DNA of 64,000 nucleotides, taken from Alnus glutinosa. Its lineage: Eukaryota; Streptophyta; Magnoliopsida; Fagales; Betulaceae. A program made the translations under genes and the position numbers. The stretch spans positions 14,604,154-14,668,153 of the forward strand of contig NC_084886.1 in assembly GCF_958979055.1 (NCBI RefSeq). The letters are read 5' to 3'. Below are positions 16,537 to 25,529 of the stretch, one piece after another; position 1 is the stretch's first letter; each line of letters starts with the position of its first letter. The notes beneath the pieces were generated by a model, which had not been told where the DNA came from, did no database searches, and was given only the letters and a program-made list of their open reading frames with translations.

Positions 16537-19500
16537 ATGGCCTCCTCCCGCAGTGACCCAGCGTCCAGGAGTCTTGTGGATGCCCCCGGAGAGCCTGTTC
16601 CTTTGGCCGTTGTCTCCCCTCCCACCGTCAGACCTGGGGTCGCTCTTTTGGTGCCGCCGGAAGATCGGTTAGAGTCGACCTGGTTAGCATGCCACGAGGC
16701 GACTCTTCGGAGGGCCTATGACATCGGACCGTCGGTCAACCTCTTCTTTCAAGAACCCGAATCGCGGGGGATAGCCGGGGGTGAAGTCACCTTAACAGAG
16801 CGCATGTTCATGGCAGGGGTTCGACTTCCGTTCCCGAAAATCGTTCGCGAGGTTTGCGCGTTCCTCGGGGTGGCCCCCGGCCAGATCGCTCCGAACGGCT
16901 GGAGGTACGTGGTGGCGTCCTCTATCCTGGGGCGGCGGGTCCTCGGCACCGAGATGGACGCCGCTCAATTTTTCAGTATATACCGCCCGTCTACCAAGGA
17001 CGGCGCTGTTGAGTTGCGGGTGCGCCAAGATCCGATATTCATCTACCTCGACCAACGCAAGTACGGGAACAATAAAGGTTGGAGAGAGCAGTTTTTTCGG
17101 GTTTCCGGAGAATGGGAATGTTCCTCCCAGTCAGTGATTCCGGACTCCCAGCGGGTGCCTAGAGAGTGGAGGTCACTAGTCGACGACTTGCGGATCCTTC
17201 CTACACTGAGCATCGCTAAAATCAAGGAGGTCAACACCATGATCTCCTTCTTGGCCAGGGCGGTTCAGTCGTCGATCGATTACGAAAAACTTGTTTCAAT
17301 CCAAAGTCTGAATGACTGCTTTGGGTATCAAATCCCATAGCAAAAAGTAATTTTAGACAAGCGGGGAGCCCCAATGGTTGGGTGGTCCATCACGACCGGC
17401 AGGCCCATTCCGGGCAAGGTTCCGAGGAAGGTTGCCCAAAAGGGGAGTACATCAGGGAGGCAGGCCAACCAGTCTCCCCGGAGAACACGCTCTTCGAAGG
17501 TTCATCAACCACAGGCCCCGGCCTCCCGAGTTCCTCAGGCCCTTCCGGACAAGTCATCTTCTGGTTCATCGATCGGCTCCGATGATTCAATCATGAGGGA
17601 GATTGACGAGGTGCCCGAGGTTCCATCCTCGGAGGAGGAGGGGAATTCTTCTCCAGCTGTAAAGGTTCTTCCTCGTGATCCTCGGACGAGCCCTTCCTTC
17701 GCCGGTTCGGGCGCCCGTTCGCCTCCCATTTCTTTTGAAGACGTCGCCGAGGACGTGGCCACCGCTGCAGTCATCAAGGTGGTAGAGGACTCTCCTACCT
17801 CTCCAAGTGATCTCAACCCTCCTCCCCAACCTGCTGACGATCCGGTTATTCAACCTGGGGCGCCCCTACCTCAGCAGAAAGGGAAGAGGGTCGCTCCGGG
17901 GGCCGAGGAAGGCCCCGAATCCAAAAAACTTCGAGCTCAACGGGATAGCAGCTTTATGCTCGGCCGGATATTGGCCATGGCCAAAGTTTACACTCCTCCT
18001 GGCAACCAGAATCCTCCCACCACCGCCTCTCTTCTTGCACTTACCATGTCGGTGGCTTCTCCGGTCGAACCTGTGGCTCACCCGGAGGCTGAAGGGAGCC
18101 CCGGAGTCAACATTATCGGGGGAGACGAAATTCCTGGCAGGGGGTCACCAATTCAGTCACCATTGAGGGCGGAGCCGGATACATTCTCTCAGGAGTTCAA
18201 TAAACTGCAAGAAGAGGTGGCCTCCGACAGGGAGGCGCTCGGGCAGGTCTCTCCAACGCCCGCTTTTTCCATCGGACCTGAGTCTTCGACCCCAATTCCG
18301 GTCCCCACATCACCCCAAGCTTCTACTTCCGTTCTCCCTTCCGACTCTGCAACTGCTGGACGACGACAGGACTTTCAGATCCACGGACTGGCAGGGTGTC
18401 CCCTGGAAGCTCTGAACTCCTTAGTCACCCCGGACTACAGCCCCCTATTCGGGGAGCTCCCAGTGGAGGGCTATGCCGAGCAGCTTACCGGGAAGATTCT
18501 TCAGGTATTCGATTCTAACACTCCTTATTTTTGGTTCATCTCCTTCCCCGTTCGAATACTGACACCTTATTTTTACTTAGTTCGCCGTGGACGTTGCCAC
18601 ATCCTGGAAGAGTCTTCGGGAACCCGAGCAAGACCAACGCGAGGCCATTCAGTCCTTACAGGCTCGTGTAAAAGAATTGGAAGAGGAATCCCGGGGTCAG
18701 AGGAGGGCTTTGGCTGAGTCCGAGAAGCACCGGTTGAGGCTCCAAAAACTATCCGAACTCCAGGAAAGCACGCTACAGAGCACTTTGACCAGCTGTGAAA
18801 GAATGGTCCACGATATGGAGATCCTCGAAGGCAATCTGTCCGAAGCCCAAGCTCGGCTGAAAGGCGCTCTTTCCGAGAAGGCCAAGCTCGAGGCCACGTT
18901 GGGGGTAGAGCTTCAGTCTTCGGGCTCCTTGCGGGCAACTGTTCAATCCTTACAAGCCGAGAATTCGGAGTTGAAATCTGAGCTGCAATCCACTCGAGCG
19001 GCGAGAGACCGAGCTTTGATCGACAATGAAAAGCTTGCCGAGGAAAGAAATCAAGCATTGTCCGAGAAGGGGATAGCCCTCACTGCTAGGGACAGGGTTA
19101 CGTCGGAGCTCGAACAAGCCATCGCTGACAAGAAGCAAGCTCTCGACGAACAGACTAGTGCGTACCAGGAAAGGAGAGAAGCTGTGGAGAGGATGGAGGA
19201 GCTCCACCTTCAAGTGGTTGAACTTACCAGGGAGCTTTCCCAAGTCCCGGAGCTCCGAGATACGTCATGGGCCGTAGGCTTCAATTGGGGCTTCGAACAC
19301 TTAAGGGGTGTTGCCAGAAGTGCTCCTCCCGGCGACGAGTCCTTCAAGGATCTCGACATTAGCACCATCCAGATCCCGGACGAGGCCTTGGAGACCATGG
19401 CCAAGCTAGGGGTCGATCAGTTCCCTCATGTAACCGATTGGAGCCCGAAGACCTCGAAACCCTCTCCGGCCGGAAACTCAGAGTCGGGGTCCACTTCCTC

Positions 19501-19552
19501 TTCATCTAGAGAAGAGGCTCCTTCCTCCAGCCGCCCCGGCCACCCCGGATAA
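16537..19552 (+). CDS. Antisense retrotransposon gene: gypsy-type transposon domain plus coiled coil (one in-frame stop)
   Basis: It lies between pol and the 3' LTR but on the opposite strand. Exon 1 runs 16537-18504 and exon 2 18581-19552, joined by a 76-bp GT-AG intron (CAG|GTATTC .. ACTTAG|TTC) in phase 0. The start M-A-S-S-R-S was chosen because a TATA box precedes it. Residues ~40-250 (L-R-R-A-Y-D-I-G..G-E-V-T-L-T-E-R-M-F-M-A-G-V-R-L-P-F-P..V-C-A-F-L-G-V-A-P-G-Q-I-A-P-N-G-W) match the plant 'putative gypsy type transposon' family (PF04195 type), known from Tat-lineage antisense frames. A proline/serine-rich low-complexity part follows. Exon 2 is a long E/Q/R/L-rich coiled coil ending in a serine-rich tail. 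A single TAG at 17338-17340 interrupts exon 1 after 267 codons; the frame continues unchanged, next codon CAA. Function is unknown. GC content is much higher than in neighbouring host DNA. Confidence 0.75.
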
Positions 19553-20488
19553 CTCCTTTCTTCTTTTGAAAATACCGATGTACTGTTTTGCTTTATTATT
19601 TTAATGAAAAAGAGAGATTCGTATATTTCATTTATGACTGTCATTAATGAACATCTTGTCTGGTCTCACTCCATTGATGGCTACCGGCCCAAATTAATTT
19701 TCAATCTAAATTCTCAGCGTTAGGTATACCTGCCATTAGTGGAATAGTGAACGCATTTAACCAACTCCGCCCCTATATATGTATGCACCTCTAGGTCTTC
19801 CGTCCATCATATTTTCCTCTCAAGCTCTCGCACTTGCTTTTTCTCATTTGGGGTCGCGTCGCGGTTCCAGCACTCAGGCATGGAGTCAGGAGTGCCCCAA
19901 TTCCAGCACTTAGACCAACTTGGATGCGTGATCTTCGGCTTTATCTAGCAAGGGAGGCGCGATCTCCGGCTTTACGCCGGAGATATCCCATTGCTTGCCA
20001 TGCTCAGTTGGGAGTCGCCTGCTTCAAGGTCCCCTCCGGCGTTCAGTGGACCCGCCGGCATCAGGGTCCACTCCGGCGCTCAGTGGACCCCATCGTCCGG
20101 CTTCCCGCCACTCTCCCACTATGCATTGGCCACCTATGCCTTTGAACCGGTGGGTTCCTGTCTGCTATGAACATCGCCCCCCGACAACGCCTTCATGGGG
20201 AGGAAGCGGAAGAGGTCGGTGACCTGTTGACACCCGATTCACCCTCATGTATGCCCGTTCAAATATTCTGCAACATGTAACTGTGTATTTTATCAATAAA
20301 TATGTTCTTTCCTCTTTTTAAATATCTCCTTTGGACGTTGTTCCCATACTGCCCCACTTTCCCCTCCAAATCTATGCGTTGCTGCGAAGTAGGAACGGAT
20401 AGATTTGTTATGTAGAACGGTTAAGTTGGAGTAATCATAAACCAAGCAGTTTTCGTCTATTCGTTCGTGAGGGTTGTTTCCGTAGCCC
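19553..20488 (+). other. Retrotransposon internal region with second TATA/poly(A)-like unit
   Basis: A TATA-like CCTATATATG occurs near 19770 and AATAAA-type sequence near 20296, both on +. In between lie repeated CCGGC.TTC and CAGTGGACCC motifs and weak open frames (19834-20145, 19995-20222) that resemble no family. It may be a short non-coding transcription unit or simply degenerate spacer. Confidence 0.35.
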
Positions 20489-21524
20489 CCTGTCCGGAGA
20501 CAGGGGGTCTACCTATCCGTCCCTTCATAGGGGCGGGCTCTGTTACCCCCCTGTCCGGAGACAGGGGGTCCACCCGTCCATCCCCTCGTAGGGGCGGGCT
20601 CCTTCTTCCCCCCTGTCTCGGACAGGGGGTCCACCCGTCCATCCCCTCGTAGGGGCGGGCTCTTTCTTCCCCCTGTCCGGAGACGGGGGGTCCACCCATC
20701 CATCCCCTCGTGGGGGCGGGCTCCGTTACCCCCCTGTCCGGAGACAGGGGGTCCACCCGTCCATCCCCTCGTAGGGGCGGGCTCCTTCTTCCCCCCTGTC
20801 CGAAGACAGGGGGTCCACCCGTCCATCCCCTCGCAGGGGCGGGCTCCTTTACCCCCCTGTCTGGAGACAGGGGGTCCACCCGTCCATCCCCTCGCAGGGG
20901 CGGGCTCCTTTACCCCCCTGTCTGGAGACAGGGGGTCCACCCGTCCATCCCCTCGTAGGGGCGGGCTCCTTCTTCCCCCTGTCCGGAGACAGGGGGTCCA
21001 CCCGTCCATCCCCTCGTAGGGGCGGGCTCCCTCTTCCCCCCTGTCCGAAGACAGGGGGTCCACCCGTCCATCCCCTCGTAGGGGCGGGCTCCTTCTTCCC
21101 CCTATCCGGAGACGGGGGGTCAACCCGTCCATCCCCTCGTGGGGGCGGGCTCCGTTACCCCCCTGTCCGGAGACAGGGGGTCCACCCGTCCATCCCCTCG
21201 TAGGGGCGGGCTCCTTCTTCCCCCCTGTCCGAAGACAGGGCGGGCTCCTTTACCCCCCTGTCCGGAGACAGGGGGTCCACCCGTCCATCCCCTCGTAGGG
21301 GCGGGCTCCTTCTTCCCCCTGTCCGGAGACAGGGGGTCCACCCGTCCATCCCCTCGTAGGGGCGGGCTCCTTCTTCCCCCTGTCCGGAGACAGGGGGTCC
21401 ACCCGTCCATCCCCTCGCAGGGGCGGGCTCCTTTACCCCCCTGTCCGGAGACAGGGGGTCCACCCGTCTATCCCCTCATAGGGGCAGGCTCCTTTACCCC
21501 CCTGTCCGGAGACAGGGGGTCCAA
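20489..21524. repeat. Tandem array of ~18 units of ~60 bp, two hairpins per unit
   Basis: Each unit contains the inverted repeat CCCCCTGTCCGGAGACAGGG with a short loop, then CCACCCGTCCAT, then a second small stem CCCCTCGTAGGGG and a variable CTCCTTCTT/CTCCGTTA/CTCCTTTA linker. About 18 units are present; one near 21230-21240 is truncated. The array lies just downstream of the pol stop. Long open frames in it (for example 20509-21132) only reflect a period close to a multiple of three. Tat/Ogre elements are known to carry variable tandem arrays in this region. Confidence 0.95.
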
Positions 21525-21574
21525 ATGTTTTAAGAGTTGATACAACAAGAGCTTCACTTTACAAGACAAGAATT

Positions 21575-24436
21575 TCAAAAATAATACTTTTTTAGGTGTT
21601 CTACATTCCAAGCCCTTGGGACGGCTTTCCCTTGCTCCGTAACCAAGCGATAGGCCCCGTTTCCACAGGAGCTAACAACCCTGTACGGTCCTTCCCAGTT
21701 CGGTCCCAGCTTACCATCAGTAGGCTCTTGAGTCATCAGGTTGACCTTCCGCAAGACCCAATCGCCAACTTGAAGCTCTCTGGGTCTAACCTTCTTATCA
21801 TAATACTTGGCCACACGGCGCTGATAGGCCGTACATGCTGTGCGAGCGTCTTCCCGGCGTTCCTGTAACAAATCCAAATGCAGATTCATTCCTTCTTCGT
21901 TCAACCCCGGATTGTAGTGGGCCACTCTGAAACTTGGTGACCCCACCTCAACGGGTACTACTGCTTCCATCCCATAGGTGAGGGCAAACGGGGTCTCCCC
22001 CGTTGCAGTTCTGACCGTAGTCCGGTAAGACCAGAGCACTTCTGGGAGATATTCGACCCATGCTCCCTTCCTCTGGCCGAGTTTTTTCTTTAACGTTTGG
22101 ATCAATGTTTTGTTGGTGGCTTCCACCTGGCCGTTCGACTTAGGGAAGACAGGGGTGGAGAAACTCTTCCGTATGCCCAGCTCGGAACACCATTCACGGA
22201 AGCGGGCGCAATCGAACTGTTTGCCATTATCGGTCACCATGGCATAAGGTATCCCAAATCTGCACACTATCGACTTCCATAGGAACTTAATAACATTCTC
22301 GGTTGTGATCGTGGCGAGTGCCTCGGCCTCCGCCCACTTAGTGAAATAATCCACTGCAACAAGCACAAACTTTTTGTTACCCTTTCCCGTTGGTAGGGGA
22401 CCGACAATGTCGACCCCCCACTTGGCGAATGGCCAGGGAGAGGTAATTGAGTGAAGGTATTCCGGGGAGCTCCTGGGGATACGGCAGAATCTCTGGCACG
22501 CATCACAGCTTCTTAGTAATTCCGCTGTATCTTTACTCATCGTCGGCCAGTAATATCCTGCCCTGACAACCTTGTTCATCAGAGCCTTAGCTCCTGAATG
22601 GTTTCCGCATACTCCGTGATGCACTTCCCTCAACACATAATTCGCATCTTCATTCGGTAGGCATTTTAGTAAGGGAAAAGAATACCCCCGTCGGTATAAA
22701 ATTCCTCCGAATAAAACATAACGTGCTGAGTGCCGGACAATTTTCTGAGCATCTTCCTTGGCCGGCGGGAGCTCACCCGTTCTCAAATACCGTACAATTT
22801 CTGTAGCCCATTCAGGGTCTGCCTCGCCTATTTGCATCAGTTCTTCTGTCACAAATACTGTGGGGTGAGTTTTGGTCAGGAACTTGTAGCCGCGTACTGA
22901 CACTGCGGGGTCTGACCCTGACCCTACTCGCGAGAGAGCGTCTGCCAACTCATTCTTCTCCCGGGGAATCTTAACTATGACGATCCTGTCAAAGTACGAG
23001 TAGAACTGATGTACTTTTCTGAGGCATTCGGACATCCTTGTTTCCTGTGTGGCATAACTTCCGTTTATCTGCTCAACAATCACTCGCGAATCACTCCGAA
23101 TCCCTATATCCATTATTCCCATTTGCCGCGCGATCTCCATGGCCGAGAGCACAGCTTCATACTCAGCCTCGTTATTAGTGGCAGGGAAATCAAACTTCAG
23201 AGCGTACTTGAGCTCTTCTCGGTCGGGCCCCCGGAACACCACTCCGGCTCCGCTTCTTCCCCCCGCTGAGGAACCATCAACGTAGGCAACCCAAGCCGGT
23301 CCCTTCGTCGGCCCTTCCTCATCCGGACCTTCACCCATCTCTACTACAAAATCAGCCAAGGCCTGTGCCTTTGTCGCTGTTCGATGATGGTACTCGATAT
23401 CAAACTCCCCCAAGTCGATTGCCCAATTGACTAGCCTTCCCGACAAATCGGGTTTCTGCAGCACCTTCCGAAGGGGGTACTCAGTGAGAACCCGTATCGC
23501 ATGGGCTTGAAAGTAGGGCCTTAATCTTCGCGCTGAAATTACCAGAGCATACGCTAGTTTCTCAATCCGGGGATACCGCTCTTCCGCCCCATGCAATACC
23601 TTACTAGTGAAGTACACTGGCCTCTGCTTGCCCGATTCTTCCCTCACTAATACCGAGCTGACTCCAGTTCGGGACACTGCAAGATACAAATAGAGGATCT
23701 CCCCCTCCACTGGGCGACTCAGGAGTGGGGGATTGGACAAATAGGTCTTCAGCTCCGCAAAGGCCTTCTCACATTCCTCCGTCCAGCTGAAAGCCCTCTT
23801 CAACACCCTAAAGAAAGGCAAGCATTTGTCTGACGACCGGGAAACAAAGCGGTTCAAAGCGGCTAACCTTCCCGTCAGTCGTTGCAGTTGCTTCATCGTC
23901 CGGGGGGAGGGCATTTCCAAAATGGCCTTCACCTTATCGGGATTCGCTTCGATTCCCCTATATGACACCAGAAACCCCAAGAACTTTCCAGAGTCGACCC
24001 CGAAGGCACACTTCTGCGGGTTCAGCTTCATTCGGTACCTCCTCAAGCTTTCAAATGCTTCCGTCAGATCGGCAATATGGCCTCCAATAGACAGGCTTTT
24101 GACAAGCATATCGTCAACATAAACCTCCATATTCCGCCCGATTTGCGTTTGGAACATTTTGTTCACCAGCCTTTGGTATGTAGCACCAGCATTTTTTAAT
24201 CCGAAGGGCATTACCGTATAACAATATAGCCCTCGATCAGTCGTGAACGACGTCTTCTCCTGGTCGGACTCCGCCATGCGTATTTGGTTGTAACCGGAAA
24301 ATGCATCCATGAAACTTAATACTTCGTGACCAGCCGTTGAGTCGACGAGCTGGTCTATCCTGGGGAGCGGAAAGCTGTCTTTCGGACAAGCTTTGTTGAG
24401 GTCAGTGAAGTCTACACACATCCTCCACTTCCCATA
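21575..24436 (-). CDS. pol: reverse transcriptase (main part), RNase H and integrase
   Basis: The retrotransposon replication enzymes are encoded as one open frame of about 950 codons ending K-K-Y-Y-F. Order from the N-terminus: RT fingers and palm (C-V-D-F-T-D-L-N-K-A-C-P-K-D, F-M-D-A-F-S-G-Y-N-Q-I, catalytic Y-V-D-D); RNase H with its acidic residues in V-D-G-S-S, N-N-E-A-E-Y, R-S-D-S and A-D-A-L-S-R; integrase zinc finger (H-H..H, C-D-A-C); and the DDE core seen as V-D-I-V-G, T-D-N-G-K-Q-F and G-Q-V-E-A. A C-terminal G-P-Y-R-V-type region follows the core. All catalytic residues are present. The first methionine is internal to RT: the N-terminal part is in another frame (24436-24791) because of a small deletion at about 24435/24436. 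The protein should act in cytoplasmic particles and, for integrase, in the nucleus. Confidence 0.95.
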   Translation of the reverse strand, partial: YGKWRMCVDFTDLNKACPKDSFPLPRIDQLVDSTAGHEVLSFMDAFSGYNQIRMAESDQEKTSFTTDRGLYCYTVMPFGLKNAGATYQRLVNKMFQTQIGRNMEVYVDDMLVKSLSIGGHIADLTEAFESLRRYRMKLNPQKCAFGVDSGKFLGFLVSYRGIEANPDKVKAILEMPSPRTMKQLQRLTGRLAALNRFVSRSSDKCLPFFRVLKRAFSWTEECEKAFAELKTYLSNPPLLSRPVEGEILYLYLAVSRTGVSSVLVREESGKQRPVYFTSKVLHGAEERYPRIEKLAYALVISARRLRPYFQAHAIRVLTEYPLRKVLQKPDLSGRLVNWAIDLGEFDIEYHHRTATKAQALADFVVEMGEGPDEEGPTKGPAWVAYVDGSSAGGRSGAGVVFRGPDREELKYALKFDFPATNNEAEYEAVLSAMEIARQMGIMDIGIRSDSRVIVEQINGSYATQETRMSECLRKVHQFYSYFDRIVIVKIPREKNELADALSRVGSGSDPAVSVRGYKFLTKTHPTVFVTEELMQIGEADPEWATEIVRYLRTGELPPAKEDAQKIVRHSARYVLFGGILYRRGYSFPLLKCLPNEDANYVLREVHHGVCGNHSGAKALMNKVVRAGYYWPTMSKDTAELLRSCDACQRFCRIPRSSPEYLHSITSPWPFAKWGVDIVGPLPTGKGNKKFVLVAVDYFTKWAEAEALATITTENVIKFLWKSIVCRFGIPYAMVTDNGKQFDCARFREWCSELGIRKSFSTPVFPKSNGQVEATNKTLIQTLKKKLGQRKGAWVEYLPEVLWSYRTTVRTATGETPFALTYGMEAVVPVEVGSPSFRVAHYNPGLNEEGMNLHLDLLQERREDARTACTAYQRRVAKYYDKKVRPRELQVGDWVLRKVNLMTQEPTDGKLGPNWEGPYRVVSSCGNGAYRLVTEQGKAVPRAWNVEHLKKYYF

Positions 24437-24791
24437 CCAACACTACATTGGCCAACCATTCCGGATAATCAACTTCCCGGATAAATCCTGCTCTTATCAA
24501 CTTTTGCACTTCGTCTGCAATTGCCTGATTGCGCTCTGAGGCGAAAGTCCTCCTCCGCTGCTTCACCCGTCTACAGTTCCGGTCAACATTCAGCCGGTGT
24601 TCGATAACCGAGGGGTCTATTCCAGGCATCTCATCATGCTCCCAAGCAAAGACGTCCAGGTGGTCCCGCAAAAATTTCACCAACCTCTCTTTCTCGTCTG
24701 TTGGAAGCTGTGCGCCTACCCGGAGTTTCCTACCTTGGGGTCCGACCTCCACCTCCTCGAGATCCCCGGTCGGGCTCCTCGCCTGTAATTG
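24436..24791 (-). CDS. pol: N-terminal part of reverse transcriptase, frameshifted from the rest
   Basis: This segment continues the protease frame after a single TAG (24792-24794). It holds the linker and RT start: D-V-F-A-W-E-H-D-E-M-P-G-I-D, H-R-L-N-V-D, Q-K-L-I-R-A-G-F-I-R-E-V-D-Y-P-E-W-L-A-N-V-V-L-V. After the last valine the frame runs into W-E-V-E-D-V-C-R-L-H and stops, while the expected G-K-W-R-M-C-V-D-F follows in another frame. Relative to the usual family spacing, four residues minus one base are missing, so I infer loss of about 11 nt at 24435/24436. This disables RT unless trans-complemented. Confidence 0.9.
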
Positions 24792-24794
24792 CTA
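24792..24794 (-). promoter_or_regulatory. Candidate leaky stop codon between protease and RT
   Basis: On the minus strand the sequence is AAA-TAG-CAA-TTA-CAG, with the same frame open on both sides. TAG followed by CAR-YYA is the established type I readthrough context first defined in tobamoviruses. Readthrough would make a gag-pro-pol fusion; normal termination would stop after protease. Confidence 0.6.
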
Positions 24795-25529
24795 TTTAGC
24801 CACAGGACCTGTCCCCTGACCGGGGAGTGCCTGGCGGGAAGAACCCCCCAGAGAAACATTGTAGCACTTGCGGGCTGCCTTCTGCTCCCCTCGGACTTCT
24901 CCCACCCCGTCGTCCGTCGGGAATTTCATTTTGAGATGGGGTATCGATGTGACCGCTTTCAACTCAGCCTGAGCCGTCCTCCCGAATATAGCATTGTATG
25001 CGGAGGGCTGATCGACAATAAGGAACCTTACCGGAATCGTCTTCTCTGTCGGGGAACTGCCCACTGTAACTTGAAGCTCAATTGACCCCAGTGGCATCAC
25101 CCTTTCCCCCGCGAACCCCACCAGGGGAAATCTGAAGGCAGAGAGCTTATCTTCACTAATTTTCATCAAGTCGAAGGCCGACTTATAGAGAATGTCCGCT
25201 GAACTACCATTATCCACCAAGACCCGATGAATCCTATGATTTCCTATAACCATGGTTACCACCAGGGCGTCTGAGTGGGGTAAGTATACCCCCTCATAAT
25301 CCTCATCCGAAAAGGTGATGGCTAACTTCTCGCGCCTCGCTGCTTTTTCCGGCCTTGTAATCGCGTAGATGGACACTTCTCGCATTTCCTTCGCGTAAGA
25401 CTTGCAAGCGGAATAAGTCTCGCCTCCCCCTCCAAAGCCTCCAGCTATAGTCTGGATTTCGGGGAAGCACCCCGAGTCCTGCGGCCTCCCGCGGCTTCTG
25501 CTCCGCTCGCGCTCTGGCGACTTCTCCAC
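24792..25529 (-). CDS. Aspartic protease region
   Basis: The frame is continuous with gag except for the TGA at 25530-25532. The central V-L-V-D-N-G-S-S-A-D-I-L-Y is the active-site segment; N replaces the T/S of the usual D-T/S-G, as is common in Tat-lineage elements. A-I-F-G-R follows about 75 residues later and marks the second conserved protease region. It would cleave the gag-pol polyprotein inside virus-like particles. No convincing ATG lies at the beginning (the first codon after the stop is GTG), which suggests expression as an extension of gag. It ends with TAG, followed in the same frame by CAA-TTA and the RT N-terminus. Confidence 0.85.
   Translation of the reverse strand: MEKSPERERSRSRGRPQDSGCFPEIQTIAGGFGGGGETYSACKSYAKEMREVSIYAITRPEKAARREKLAITFSDEDYEGVYLPHSDALVVTMVIGNHRIHRVLVDNGSSADILYKSAFDLMKISEDKLSAFRFPLVGFAGERVMPLGSIELQVTVGSSPTEKTIPVRFLIVDQPSAYNAIFGRTAQAELKAVTSIPHLKMKFPTDDGVGEVRGEQKAARKCYNVSLGGSSRQALPGQGTGPVAK

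Noticed and set aside
20457-21463. Long open frames of P/G/R-rich repeats on both strands
   Set aside because: They are translations of the ~60-bp tandem array. Several frames and both strands are open at once, and there is no unique sequence or plausible start.
20489-21524. CRISPR-like repeat array
   Set aside because: Repeats are adjacent with no unique spacers, and the context is a plant retrotransposon.
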